Below, one piece after another: positions 42,439 through 51,938 of a DNA stretch of 64,000 bases. Each line of letters starts with the position of its first letter. The stretch's first letter is position 1. The notes beneath the pieces were generated by a model. It searched no databases, was not told where the DNA came from, and saw only the letters and a program-made list of their open reading frames with translations. The translations under genes and the position numbers were made by a program. The stretch lies in NCBI GenBank assembly GCA_963752965.1, contig CAVWAJ010000017.1:434001-498000 (forward strand). Reading direction: 5' to 3'. This stretch comes from QHXW01 sp963752965 (GTDB lineage: Bacteria > Acidobacteriota > Terriglobia > Bryobacterales > Bryobacteraceae).

Positions 42439-45243
42439 ATGGACCCTCAAAGCGTCGACCTGAAGAAGACTCTCAACCTGATGCGGACGGACTTCCCGAT
42501 GAAGGCCAATCTGCCGCAAACCGAGCCCAAAATGCTCGAGCGATGGCAGCAGGAGGGCATCTACGGGCAGATTCGCCGCGCGCGCGAGGGCCGGCCAGCT
42601 TACATTCTGCATGACGGGCCGCCATACGCCAACGGCGATATCCATCTGGGAACGGCCTTCAATAAGATTCTAAAGGACTTCGTGCTGAAGTCGAAGTGCA
42701 TGGCCGGATTCGACACCCCTTACGTGCCTGGCTGGGATTGTCACGGTCTGCCGATTGAGCTCAAGGTCGACAACCAACTCGGGTCGCGCAAGGCAAAGAT
42801 GTCGGCGGCCGAGATTCGGGCGGAATGCCGCAAGTACGCGCAAAAGTACGTGGAAATTCAGCGCCGGGAGTTCGTGCGCTTGGGCGTTTTCGGGCGATGG
42901 GAAGATCCATACCTCACCATGAGCGCGCACTATGAAGCAGCCATTGCGCGCGCTTTTGTCGAGTTTCTGGATCGCGGTTACGTTTACAAGGGCTTGAAGC
43001 CGGTCCACTGGTGCCTGCGCGATCGCACGGCCCTCGCCGAAGCCGAGGTCGAGTACGAGAACCATACCAGCCCGTCGATCTGGGTGCGATTTGCGCTCAA
43101 ATCCGAACCCTGGAGCCCGGTGCTGGCGGGCCGCAAAGTCTACGCACTGATTTGGACCACGACACCCTGGACCATCCCGGCCAACATGGCCATTGCCTTC
43201 CATCCGGATTTCGACTACGTGGCTGTCGGCGTAGCGGGTGACGTTTACATCGTCGCTAAGGATCGCCTTGAGGCAACGGCGCAGGCATGCGGATGGAAGG
43301 GCTGGGACGTTCTGGACCATTTTGAAGGCAGATGGCTGGACGGCCAGGTCTTCCGGCATCCGTTCCTTGATCGCGACTCACGCGGAATTCTGGCCGATCA
43401 TGTCACGCTTGAGCAGGGCACTGGAGCGGTCCACACTGCGCCGGGCCACGGCCAGGAAGACTACGAAATCGGCCTGCAATATGGCATTCCGATCTACTGC
43501 CCGGTGAACGAAGCCGGGCGCTTCTATCACGCCGAGGGCGCGGACGGGCGCCTTCCCGACGAGTTGATCGGCAAAACGGTCTGGGAAGGCAATCCCATCG
43601 TGATCGAGATCCTGCGTTCCCGCGGCGCGCTGCTGGCCACCGAGAAAATCGACCACAGCTACCCGCACTGCTGGCGCTGCCACAACCCGACCATCTTCCG
43701 CGCCACTGAGCAATGGTTCATCGGTATGGACCGTAACGGGCTCCGCGAAAAGACTCTCGCCGCGATCAAGAACGTGCGTTGGATGCCCGAGTGGGGCGAT
43801 GAGCGCATGTCGAACATGATCGCTACGCGCCCGGATTGGTGCATCTCCCGTCAACGCGTTTGGGGCGTGCCGATCACCGTGTTCTACTGCGCGCAGTGCC
43901 GCGAGCCCCTCAAAGATCGCAAGATTCTCGACCGTATTGTGGATCTGTTCGAACAGCACACTGCTGACGTTTGGTACGAAAAATCCGCGGCGGAACTCGT
44001 GGGGGAAGGCGCGCAGTGCGCTAAGTGCGGGTCGTCCGAATTCACCAAGGAGTCGGACATCCTCGACGTATGGTTCGATTCCGGATCGAGCCACCTTGCC
44101 GTGCTGACGGACGGGAACGGTCTCGCCTGGCCCGCCGACCTCTATCTCGAAGGTGGCGACCAGTACCGCGGCTGGTTTCACAGCTCGTTGCTCGTTGGTG
44201 TCGGGCTCAAGGGTGGCGCCCCCTATCGCGCTTGCGCCACTAACGGCTGGGCGCTCGATGGCGACGGACGGGCGATGCACAAATCTCTCGGCAACGCCAT
44301 CGAGCCGGAAGAGGTAATCAAAAAGTACGGGGCTGAAGTGCTGCGGTTGTGGGCCGCATCGGTCGAGTTCAACGAAGACGTGCGCATGTCGGAGACCATC
44401 CTGGCGCGTCTGATCGAGGCCTACCGGAAGCTGCGCAATACGTTCCGCTATCCGCTGGGCAACTTATGGGACTTCGACCCGCAACGCGACGCCGTACCTG
44501 CTGACCAGCTGCCTGAGATCGACCAGTGGATCCTGCTGCGCGCGGAGGACCTGGTGATGCGATGCCGCGCCTGGTACGCAGAGTTCGCGTTCCACAAAGT
44601 CTACCGGGCGGTGTATGATTTCGCGACCGTCGATTTGAGTTCGGTCTATTTTGACGTCCTCAAGGACCGGCTCTACACGGCCGCGCCAAAATCGCACACG
44701 CGCCGCAGCGCTCAGACTGTGCTTCACCGATTGCTCTACGCGCTGGTGCGTTTGTGCGCCCCCATTTTGGCGTTCACTACGGAGGAAGTCTGGCGGTACA
44801 TGGGCCTTGATGGCACGGTGCACACGGCGCTGTTGCCAGAGCCCTCGGAGCTGACCGTCGGCGTTCCAGACGAGCAGAGGAAACGCGCTGAAAACTGGGA
44901 CCGTCTCATGCAAGTGAGGCAGGACGTGCTCAAGAGTCTGGAAGTTGCGCGGCAGGAAAAGTTCATTGGTGCCCCACTCGAGGCCCGCGTGCGTGTAAGC
45001 GCCAACGGCGATCTGTATCCGTTGCTCAACGCATATGCCGCGGAGTTGCCGGCACTGTTCATTGTTTCGCAAGTGGAACTTTCACCCGCGGCCGGGGACA
45101 CGGTGCAGGTGAAAGTTGAGCGCGCGGCCGGATCTAAATGCGAGCGCTGCTGGAAATATAAGACCGACATCGGATCGAACTCCGCGTACCCGACCATCTG
45201 CGCCTCCTGCGCCGAAGCAGTCGAAGAGATTTTGCATGCGTGA
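42439..45243 (+). CDS. ileS: Isoleucyl-tRNA synthetase
   Basis: This 934-residue class Ia synthetase charges tRNA-Ile and edits valine. It has the HIGH-type motif in PPYANGDIHLGTAFNK, the WDCHGLPIE segment, the KMSKS-type motif in AMHKSLGNAIEP, an anticodon-binding domain and a C-terminal zinc knuckle (CERCWKYK with a second CxxC in CASC). The ATG at 42439 gives the normal length. It overlaps lspA by eight bases, the common ileS-lspA linkage. Confidence 0.96.
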   Translation: MDPQSVDLKKTLNLMRTDFPMKANLPQTEPKMLERWQQEGIYGQIRRAREGRPAYILHDGPPYANGDIHLGTAFNKILKDFVLKSKCMAGFDTPYVPGWDCHGLPIELKVDNQLGSRKAKMSAAEIRAECRKYAQKYVEIQRREFVRLGVFGRWEDPYLTMSAHYEAAIARAFVEFLDRGYVYKGLKPVHWCLRDRTALAEAEVEYENHTSPSIWVRFALKSEPWSPVLAGRKVYALIWTTTPWTIPANMAIAFHPDFDYVAVGVAGDVYIVAKDRLEATAQACGWKGWDVLDHFEGRWLDGQVFRHPFLDRDSRGILADHVTLEQGTGAVHTAPGHGQEDYEIGLQYGIPIYCPVNEAGRFYHAEGADGRLPDELIGKTVWEGNPIVIEILRSRGALLATEKIDHSYPHCWRCHNPTIFRATEQWFIGMDRNGLREKTLAAIKNVRWMPEWGDERMSNMIATRPDWCISRQRVWGVPITVFYCAQCREPLKDRKILDRIVDLFEQHTADVWYEKSAAELVGEGAQCAKCGSSEFTKESDILDVWFDSGSSHLAVLTDGNGLAWPADLYLEGGDQYRGWFHSSLLVGVGLKGGAPYRACATNGWALDGDGRAMHKSLGNAIEPEEVIKKYGAEVLRLWAASVEFNEDVRMSETILARLIEAYRKLRNTFRYPLGNLWDFDPQRDAVPADQLPEIDQWILLRAEDLVMRCRAWYAEFAFHKVYRAVYDFATVDLSSVYFDVLKDRLYTAAPKSHTRRSAQTVLHRLLYALVRLCAPILAFTTEEVWRYMGLDGTVHTALLPEPSELTVGVPDEQRKRAENWDRLMQVRQDVLKSLEVARQEKFIGAPLEARVRVSANGDLYPLLNAYAAELPALFIVSQVELSPAAGDTVQVKVERAAGSKCERCWKYKTDIGSNSAYPTICASCAEAVEEILHA

Positions 45244-45745
45244 GTCCACGGCCCGCTCCATGATGTATGGCCTCGCGGCTGCGGTGTTTGGCATTGACCG
45301 GCTCACCAAGTGGATCATCGAGACGCGCGTTTCGCCCTTCGATGACTACGTGGTTATTCCCAGATTCTTCGAGATCGTGCACTCGCAAAACAAGGGGGCG
45401 GCGTTCGGGTTGTTCGCGGAATCCACATCGGAGTGGAGGACGGCGCTGCTGGTGGGTTTCTCAGTGGTGGCGCTCGTAACCTTGATCGTGATGTTGTGGC
45501 GGACCGCGCACTTAGACCGCAAGACGGCCATCGCGCTGGCGCTGATTCTCGGTGGCGCCATGGGCAACGTTTTTGATCGCGTTCGCTCGGAAGCCGTAAC
45601 GGATTTTCTATTGTTTTATATTGGGAGCTATCAATGGCCCGCGTTCAACGCGGCCGATAGCGCGATTGTAATTGGCAGCGGGCTCTTGCTGCTCGATTTC
45701 GTCAAATTGAAGCGCCAGCCGGCACACACACAAAATGTTTCCTGA
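45236..45745 (+). CDS. lspA: Lipoprotein signal peptidase (signal peptidase II)
   Basis: This 169-residue inner-membrane aspartic protease cleaves signal peptides of diacylglyceryl-modified prolipoproteins. Four hydrophobic helices are visible, and the catalytic aspartates lie in GAMGNVFDRVRS and NAADSAIVIG. The start is the ATG at 45236, overlapping ileS. It overlaps lgt by 11 bases, so both lipoprotein-maturation steps are made from one transcript. Confidence 0.95.
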   Translation: MRESTARSMMYGLAAAVFGIDRLTKWIIETRVSPFDDYVVIPRFFEIVHSQNKGAAFGLFAESTSEWRTALLVGFSVVALVTLIVMLWRTAHLDRKTAIALALILGGAMGNVFDRVRSEAVTDFLLFYIGSYQWPAFNAADSAIVIGSGLLLLDFVKLKRQPAHTQNVS

Positions 45746-46553
45746 AGTCTTTCGCATTGGCAGTTTCTTTCTGCCCACGTACGGCCTGCTGGTGGCGATT
45801 GCCTTTCTGATCGCGCTGTGGGTGACGGGGCGGCTCGCGTCCAGAGCCGGCCTGCATCAAGAGACGGTCCTCAACCTCGGCATTTACTGTGCACTCGCGG
45901 GCATCGCCGGCGCCAAGCTGCTCATGATCGTGCTGGATCCTGCGATTCGCAGCAACTGGCGCGAGATCTTTTCGCTCTCGACACTGCAGGCCGCGGGAAT
46001 CTTCTACGGCGGATTCCTTGCGGCGCTGGCCACGGCTTTCGTCTACATGTGGTACCACGGGCTGCCAGCCTTGAAGACTGCTGACGCATTCGCGCCCGGG
46101 CTTGCATTGGGGCACTCCATCGGACGCCTGGGTTGTTTTTCGGCGGGTTGTTGTTGGGGCGTCCCCACGCATTTGCCGTGGGCCGTGACGTTCACGAATC
46201 CGCGGGCCAACGAACTGGTCGGCGTACCACTCGGTATGCCGCTGCATCCTACACAACTTTACGAGTCGCTCGGAGAACTAGTCATCTTCGCAGCGCTCTA
46301 CACGTGGTTTCTGCGCCCGCATCGAGACGGGTCGGTGGTCAGTCTTTATCTGGTGCTTTACGGAATGCTGCGATTTCTCGTCGAATTCGTGCGTTTTCAC
46401 GATCAGCAATCGAATCCGCTCACGGGGCCGTTCTCGACCGAGCAGTGGATCTCGCTGGCGCTGGCCGCTTTGGGATTGTGTTACTGGCTTTTCGCACGCA
46501 ACCGCCAGGCGGTGACCGCCGTGACCTCACCTGCTACGACCAACGCGAGCTAG
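45735..46553 (+). CDS. lgt: Prolipoprotein diacylglyceryl transferase
   Basis: This 272-residue polytopic enzyme adds diacylglycerol to the lipobox cysteine, the step before LspA. The Lgt signature GRLGCFSAGCCWG is present, as are the family's GIFYGGFLAALA and HPTQLYESLGEL. Seven hydrophobic segments fit the family. It directly follows lspA with an overlap. Confidence 0.95.
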   Translation: MFPEVFRIGSFFLPTYGLLVAIAFLIALWVTGRLASRAGLHQETVLNLGIYCALAGIAGAKLLMIVLDPAIRSNWREIFSLSTLQAAGIFYGGFLAALATAFVYMWYHGLPALKTADAFAPGLALGHSIGRLGCFSAGCCWGVPTHLPWAVTFTNPRANELVGVPLGMPLHPTQLYESLGELVIFAALYTWFLRPHRDGSVVSLYLVLYGMLRFLVEFVRFHDQQSNPLTGPFSTEQWISLALAALGLCYWLFARNRQAVTAVTSPATTNAS

Positions 46554-46580
46554 CGCCCGTGGTATCCTGATGCGCTCACC

Positions 46581-47534
46581 GTGCCACAACTCCGCCACAC
46601 GAAAACTCCGAAGACAGAACTGATTTCTCCACAGACACCCGAGCATCCGGAGACCGTGGAAGAGACCGTCAATCCGATCCGCGTTACCGCCCTGGTAGTC
46701 TCCTGTAATCGCGCCGATCTGTTGCGGCGGGCGCTTGAGTCGCTAGAGAAATCGGTGGATCGCGAAAAGCTGGAGATCCTGGTGGCCGACAACGGATCGA
46801 CCGATGGTAGCGCACAGCTCGAATCGGATTTCCCCAACGCGCGATTCATTCGCATGCCCCGCAATTTCGGCTTGACCAAAGCTTTGAATATTGGCTTGCG
46901 CGGCGCCGCTGGAGAATTCTTTTTCCTGCTGCATGAAGATACCGAGGTTGCACCCGAGACTGTATTCGTTCTGGCCGGCATCCTCGAAACGCAGAGCGAT
47001 GTGGGAGCAGCGTGCCCGCTCCTGGTGACAGCCGAGGGTACTCCGGCCCCGCAGATTGGCGAACTCCCAGCACCGCGCCGGACAACGGTCGACTGGCGCG
47101 CGGCTGACGCGGCGCTGGGCGAACAGGCGGTGGAATATGTCCGTGGCGCCGCCATGATGCTGCGCAGCATTTCCATCCGCGCTATGCGGCAGATCGATGA
47201 AAAATACGGAACGTACGGCAGCGACGCCGAGCTGTGCTTTCAGGTGCAGCGCGCGGGCAAGAAGGTGCTGCTCGTCCCCTCCACGCGCGTGGTGCACCAT
47301 GGCCGGACGGCACTGGACGTCCGAGACCGAGCTGCGCGCGACGCCGATGGCAAGCTTGGCGTGGGTGTCTATATCGCCAAACACTACGGCGTGGTTCGCG
47401 GGCTGCTGTTCCGGATCTCCGCCGTGCTGAGTGCGTTTGTGGGGCTGCTCACTTTCCGTGACTTCCGCTACCGTCTGGGTCTGTTTGGAGCGCTGTGGGC
47501 TGGCCAGAAGATCGATGGCACCCAGGCGCAGTAA
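46581..47534 (+). CDS. Family 2 glycosyltransferase
   Basis: This 317-residue protein is a GT-A fold glycosyltransferase. The nucleotide-binding part has VTALVVSCNRADLLRRALES, LVADNGSTDGSAQLE and the metal-binding-like FLLHEDTEVAP. A C-terminal hydrophobic segment (LLFRISAVLSAFVGLLTF) may anchor it at the membrane. It resembles rhamnosyl and other cell-surface transferases, but the sugar is unknown. It starts at GTG 46581, 27 bp after lgt. Confidence 0.88.
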   Translation: MPQLRHTKTPKTELISPQTPEHPETVEETVNPIRVTALVVSCNRADLLRRALESLEKSVDREKLEILVADNGSTDGSAQLESDFPNARFIRMPRNFGLTKALNIGLRGAAGEFFFLLHEDTEVAPETVFVLAGILETQSDVGAACPLLVTAEGTPAPQIGELPAPRRTTVDWRAADAALGEQAVEYVRGAAMMLRSISIRAMRQIDEKYGTYGSDAELCFQVQRAGKKVLLVPSTRVVHHGRTALDVRDRAARDADGKLGVGVYIAKHYGVVRGLLFRISAVLSAFVGLLTFRDFRYRLGLFGALWAGQKIDGTQAQ

Positions 47535-47596
47535 GTCACTCGACTTCTGGTATACCCTCCGTTAACTACAGCTTTTCGGCGAAATCACCGATACTA

Positions 47597-48067
47597 ATGC
47601 GTATGACCTATGTGCTTTGGGTCGCCTTACCTATCTTCGTTTCGCTCGGATCCGGCGCTCTTGCGTATTACGTAATGAAGGCGCGGATGGAAGCGGCCAT
47701 CGCCGGGGAACGCGCCGCACTGGCTGAAGCGCGCGCGCGGCTGGAAGGGCAGACGAAAACACTCGACGAAACCATTCGGGCCACCGAGGAAGCCGCCAAG
47801 CGGAGGGCGTTTGACGAATTTCTGGGTGATCTGCGGGTGGAGGAGCGCCACTACCTGCGCGAGCAAAAGGCCCTGTTTCTCAGTAAGAAGAGCCTGGTTT
47901 TGCAGGAGCGGATCTTCTTCCGCAACATCCCGCTGTCAAGCTGGGTGGAGCATGAGATGCCTGTGGAGGAAGGCGCGGACGTCGAGAAACTGGCGCGAAC
48001 GCTTGCCGTTTTCACGCCCGATGCGTTGCTCTCGCCCGGCCCCGTCGCGCGAAAGCTGCTACGCTGA
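47597..48067 (+). CDS. Small membrane protein with coiled coil, unknown
   Basis: This 156-residue protein has one N-terminal transmembrane helix (YVLWVALPIFVSLGSGALAY), followed by a long A/E/R-rich coiled coil (residues about 30-75) and a compact C-terminal segment (RIFFRNIPLSSWVEHEM). I do not recognise a named family. The ATG at 47597 is chosen because the upstream open frame overlaps the glycosyltransferase end. It is probably cotranscribed with it. Confidence 0.6.
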   Translation: MRMTYVLWVALPIFVSLGSGALAYYVMKARMEAAIAGERAALAEARARLEGQTKTLDETIRATEEAAKRRAFDEFLGDLRVEERHYLREQKALFLSKKSLVLQERIFFRNIPLSSWVEHEMPVEEGADVEKLARTLAVFTPDALLSPGPVARKLLR

Positions 48068-48093
48068 CCGACGGTCTGGCTCCCCGACCGCGC

Positions 48094-48714
48094 TTAGTGC
48101 AATATCTGAAAAATCTGTTCCGTCCCCTGCAAGCTCCAGATTGATAGCCAGCGCCCCAGGCTCGTCGCCGTCAACGCCACCAGCAACAACAACAATCCGA
48201 ATCGAGCGAGCTCGGCGTAGACCACGTAGGGGACTTTGGCCGCGAGCAGCAGCTTCGAACCATCGAGAGGCGGTACCGGGATCAGGTTGAACAGCGCTAA
48301 GTAAAGACTCAGCCGCACGCCACGCGCCGCGTATTCGGAGAACTGCGGGACGGTGTGGAATGCCAGGACAGCGGCTACCGCCAGAATCACGGCGAAAATC
48401 ACATTACTTGCCGGCCCGGCGAGTGCCACGAGCGCCAGACCATTTCGTCCCCAGCGCAAGCGCGCCGGATTGGTATTCACCGGCTTGCCCCATCCGATGA
48501 ATCCGCCGCCGAGCAGGGAAGTGATGGCGGGAAGGATGGTGGTGCCGAGCCAATCCACGTGTGCCAGAGGATTGAGTGTGACGCGTCCCTCGCGGCGCGG
48601 CGTGTCGTCACCCAGCTTGGTGGCCAGCCAGGCGTGCGCGAATTCATGCGGCGTGGTCAAAAGCCACAGCAGGGACACGTTGACAATAGCGGCTTCGAAG
48701 TTCAGGTTATTCAT
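48094..48714 (-). CDS. Site-2 protease-like membrane peptidase (M50)
   Basis: This 206-residue protein is an M50 zinc metalloprotease of the rhomboid-independent site-2 protease type. The zinc motif is HEFAH (HExxH) in LLTTPHEFAHAWLATK, with the third ligand in the NLIPVPPLDG motif and a conserved ALAGPASNV helix. Several transmembrane helices are present, so it cuts within the membrane. Start ATG 48714 is used; ATG 48744 is an alternative. Substrate unknown. Confidence 0.88.
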   Translation of the reverse strand: MNNLNFEAAIVNVSLLWLLTTPHEFAHAWLATKLGDDTPRREGRVTLNPLAHVDWLGTTILPAITSLLGGGFIGWGKPVNTNPARLRWGRNGLALVALAGPASNVIFAVILAVAAVLAFHTVPQFSEYAARGVRLSLYLALFNLIPVPPLDGSKLLLAAKVPYVVYAELARFGLLLLLVALTATSLGRWLSIWSLQGTEQIFQILH

Positions 48715-48716
48715 GT

Positions 48717-48788
48717 TTAGCGGCGGCGGATGACGAAAGCCCAAAGCCCTAGCAACGCGAGTACGATGAGGGCGGCTGCGGTTTGCAC
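48717..48788 (-). CDS. Possible 23-aa single-span membrane microprotein
   Basis: A short frame starting at GTG 48788 reads QTAAALIVLALLGLWAFV and ends in RRR. It is a single transmembrane helix with a basic tail, with AAGG about nine bases upstream. It lies just before the site-2 protease on the same strand. No homologue is known to me, so this is weakly supported. Confidence 0.2.
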   Translation of the reverse strand: MQTAAALIVLALLGLWAFVIRRR

Positions 48789-48811
48789 CTGCGTTACCCT
48801 TAAGTCATTGT

Positions 48812-49954
48812 ATGCACATCACCGCGATTGAAACCATACGCCTGGCGCGCGGCGTGACGGTACATGCCGGACCGATCCGGTGGCTGTGGGTGCGCATCCA
48901 CACCGATGCGGGACTGGTGGGACTGGGCGAAACGTATCCACAGCCCGATGCGGAATCGGCGATTATCCATCGTGCGCTCGCTCCGGTGCTGATGGGACGC
49001 GACCCGCTCGCCATCGACCGTCTTTGGGCGGACATGTTTCAAGCGATCTCCTACAGCGGCTGGGCGGGAGCGGAGATGCGCGCCATCAGCGCGGTTGACA
49101 TTGCGCTCTGGGATCTTGCGGGCAAGGTTGTGGGCGAGCCTATTTATCAGCTACTGGGCGGCGCCTCACGCGACTCGATCCGCACCTACAACACCTGCTA
49201 CGACCACATCGATTTCCTCACGGAACCGGTGAAGCTGGCGCGCGATCTGGCCCGCTCCGGCATCCACGCCATGAAGATCTGGCCGTTCGATGCGGTGGCG
49301 CGCGAGACCCGCGGGCAGTTCATCACCGCCGCGCAGATGCGGCAGGGCATTGAGCCGCTGCGTTTGATCCGCGAAGAGATGGGCGATTCCATGGACGTCG
49401 CCATGGAGTTCCACGGGTTTTGGAGTTTGCCATGCGCCATGGAGATCGCGCATGCGCTCGAACCGTATTCGCCGATGTGGCTGGAGGAGATGCTGCCGCA
49501 GGACAATCTGGCGACTTACGCAGAGCTCGCGCAAGCAACGCGGCTGCCATTGTGCTTGAGCGAGCGCCTGATGACGCGCTGGGGCTTCCGTGAAATTATC
49601 GAGAACCACGCGGCGCGCATCATCATGCCCGACCTCTGCTGGTGCGGGGGCATTTCGGAAGCCAAGAAAATAGCGTCGATGGCCGAGACGTACTACTTGC
49701 CGGTGGCTCCGCACAACTGCGGCGGCCCGGTTCTGCACGCGGCCTCGGCGCACCTGGCCGCGAACCTGACGAATCTGAGCATTCTGGAAAGCGTGCGCCG
49801 GCATTACCTGGAGGAATATCGCGGAATAGTGACGAGCACTTTGGCCGTGAGGGATGGCGCGCTGCCGCTGCCTCCGGGACCCGGGCTTGGCGTCGAGCTT
49901 GAACCCACGGTGCTTGCCCGGGCGGATGCGGTTGTGGAACGCACGGCTGCGTAG
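48812..49954 (+). CDS. Mandelate racemase/muconate-lactonizing enzyme family protein
   Basis: This 380-residue protein belongs to the enolase superfamily. It has a capping N-terminal domain with GLVGLGETYPQPDAE and a TIM barrel with metal ligands in MDVAMEFHGFW and the following WLEEMLPQDNL. The C-terminal PHNCGGPVLHAASAHLAANL is also typical. Such enzymes abstract an alpha proton from carboxylates; galactonate or other sugar acid dehydratases are frequent members. The substrate here is unknown. Confidence 0.85.
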   Translation: MHITAIETIRLARGVTVHAGPIRWLWVRIHTDAGLVGLGETYPQPDAESAIIHRALAPVLMGRDPLAIDRLWADMFQAISYSGWAGAEMRAISAVDIALWDLAGKVVGEPIYQLLGGASRDSIRTYNTCYDHIDFLTEPVKLARDLARSGIHAMKIWPFDAVARETRGQFITAAQMRQGIEPLRLIREEMGDSMDVAMEFHGFWSLPCAMEIAHALEPYSPMWLEEMLPQDNLATYAELAQATRLPLCLSERLMTRWGFREIIENHAARIIMPDLCWCGGISEAKKIASMAETYYLPVAPHNCGGPVLHAASAHLAANLTNLSILESVRRHYLEEYRGIVTSTLAVRDGALPLPPGPGLGVELEPTVLARADAVVERTAA

Positions 49955-50102
49955 TGGCGTTCGCGAGGGTCATTGAGTAATTCGCGATGAGGGCGGTCCC
50001 GCGGAACGCGAGCTGTCGGCGTCGGTCGCCGTGCTCGTGTGATGGCAGAGCCGGACCAGAGGGGCCAGCGCGGACCTGGGCGTCCGCCCCACCTGCGGTA
50101 GC
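49955..50102. other. Intergenic gap with hairpin repeat
   Basis: No gene is visible in these 148 bp. The right half contains GCGGAC-(6 nt)-GTCCGC (50070-50087) and a reverse-oriented copy of the GTGGGGCGGACGCC phrase found at 2868-2882. It may also hold the terminator of the enolase-superfamily gene. Confidence 0.45.
50078..50092 (-). repeat. GTGGGGCGGACGCC repeat, copy 2
   Basis: Reverse-strand copy of the phrase at 2868-2882, here with GCGGAC upstream at 50070-50075, giving a small hairpin. See the copy at 2868. Confidence 0.4.
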
Positions 50103-51845
50103 ATGTTCTCCATGTCTCGAACCGCAATCCTGACCGCCTCCGCTTTGCTTGCCTGCTCGTTGATAGCCGCCGACGATTATCCGCTCGGGCCGGACTCCGA
50201 ACGCCACCCTGACGTACCCAAAGGAACGGTGGCCAAGTACACGTGGACCAGCAAGATTTTCCCGGGCACGGTTCGCGACTACTGGGTCTACGTGCCCGCG
50301 CAATACAAAGCGGGCTCCGCTGCTTGTGTCATGATCTTTCAGGATGGCGGCGGCTACATCGCTGAAGACGGCCGCTGGCGCGTGCCGATCGTGTTCGACA
50401 ACCTGATCAACAGGCATGAGATGCCCGTGACCATCGGCATCTTCATCAACCCCGGCGTGCTGCCCGCTCTCAGCGCGGACCAGCAGAATCGCTACAACCG
50501 CAGCTTCGAGTACGATGCTCTGGGCGACCGCTACACGCGCTTTCTGATCGAAGAGGTTCTGCCGGAAGTGGGCAAGAGCTATAATCTGTCGAGCGATCCC
50601 AATGACCGCGCAATTGCCGGCGCGAGCTCGGGCGGCATCGCCGCGTTCACTGCCGCCTGGAACCGGCCCGATGCTTTTCATCGCGTCCTGAGCTTCATTG
50701 GCAGCTTCACCAATCTGCGCGGTGGCGAGATCTACGCTTCGCTCATCCGCAAAACCGAGCCCAAGCCGCTGCGGGTGTTTCTCCAGGATGGGAAGAACGA
50801 TCTGAATCTCTACGCCGGAAGCTGGTACATCGCGAACCAGGATGTTGCCTCGGCGCTCGAATACGCAGGCTACGATTCGACTTTCGTTGTAGGCACGGAA
50901 GGCCACAACGGCAAGCACGGTTCAGCGATTCTTCCCGATGCGCTGCGCTGGCTGTGGCGCGATTATCCCAAGCCGATCGCGAAATCGCGCGCGGGCGGCG
51001 AGCGCCACTTCGTGACGACCATTCTCGATCCCGATAGCGAGTGGGAAGTAGTGAGCCAAGGCTACAAGTTCACCGAAGGCCCCGCGGTGGATCGCAATGG
51101 CAACGTCTTCTTTACCGACATTCCGAACAATCGCATTCATAAAATTGATTCCAGCGGGAAAGTGACCGTCTTCAAAGAAGACAGCGGCGGCACAAACGGG
51201 CTGATGTTCGGTCCCGATGGCCGGCTGTACGCGTGCCAGAACGGCCGCAAGCGCATCGTAGCCTATGCTCCCGACGGTGCAGAATCGGTGATTGCGGACG
51301 ACGTCAATTCGAACGACATCGCGGTAAACCAGCGCGGGGAAATTTACTTTAGCGACCCTGAACATAAGCGCGTCTGGTTCATCGACGCGAACAAGCAAAA
51401 GCGCGTAGTCAACGAAGGCATCGCCTTTCCCAACGGTCTGCGCTTCTCGCCGGATCAATCGTTGTTGATGGTCAACGATACCGCGGGCAAATGGGTGTGG
51501 TCCTTCCAGATTCAGCCCGACGGCTCGCTTTCCAATGGCCAGCCGTTCTATCGCCTAGAGACGCCGGACGAATCCTCGACGAGTGGAGCGGATGGAATGA
51601 CGGTGGACGCGGAGGGATTTCTCTACGTCGCGACGCGGATCGGCATTCAGGTGTGCGACCAGCCCGGGCGCGTGACCGCGATTATCAATAAACCCCAGAG
51701 CGGGCCCGTCTCGAACGTAGTGTTCGCGGGCGCGGACATGCAAATGCTCTACGTCACAGCCGGCGACAAAGTCTTCCGCCGGCACCTGCGCCGCAAAGGC
51801 ACGTTGCCCTGGATGCCCTTGAAACCGCCCGTTCCGCAGTTGTGA
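50103..51845 (+). CDS. Secreted esterase fused to SMP-30/gluconolactonase domain
   Basis: This 580-residue exported protein joins two enzymes. After a signal peptide (ILTASALLACSLIA) the first half (about 30-300) is an enterochelin-esterase-like alpha/beta hydrolase with nucleophile elbow GASSGGIAAF and a final histidine in GTEGHNGKHGSAI. The second half (about 320-575) is an SMP-30/gluconolaconase/LRE-like six-bladed propeller with the family phrases FTEGPAVDRNGNVFFTDIPN and FPNGLRFSPDQSLLMVND. Such a pair would cut an ester and then a lactone, probably from carbohydrates or lignocellulose debris; that is inference. ATG 50103 is the first start; ATG 50112 is also possible. Confidence 0.85.
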   Translation: MFSMSRTAILTASALLACSLIAADDYPLGPDSERHPDVPKGTVAKYTWTSKIFPGTVRDYWVYVPAQYKAGSAACVMIFQDGGGYIAEDGRWRVPIVFDNLINRHEMPVTIGIFINPGVLPALSADQQNRYNRSFEYDALGDRYTRFLIEEVLPEVGKSYNLSSDPNDRAIAGASSGGIAAFTAAWNRPDAFHRVLSFIGSFTNLRGGEIYASLIRKTEPKPLRVFLQDGKNDLNLYAGSWYIANQDVASALEYAGYDSTFVVGTEGHNGKHGSAILPDALRWLWRDYPKPIAKSRAGGERHFVTTILDPDSEWEVVSQGYKFTEGPAVDRNGNVFFTDIPNNRIHKIDSSGKVTVFKEDSGGTNGLMFGPDGRLYACQNGRKRIVAYAPDGAESVIADDVNSNDIAVNQRGEIYFSDPEHKRVWFIDANKQKRVVNEGIAFPNGLRFSPDQSLLMVNDTAGKWVWSFQIQPDGSLSNGQPFYRLETPDESSTSGADGMTVDAEGFLYVATRIGIQVCDQPGRVTAIINKPQSGPVSNVVFAGADMQMLYVTAGDKVFRRHLRRKGTLPWMPLKPPVPQL

Positions 51846-51938
51846 GTTAACAGTGTTCATTTGACTTTGTGCAGCCGCAGTCCCTAAAATTTGATTGAGT
51901 ACGTCATTTGGCGGTGCGGAGTGCCGTTGGTGCAAACC

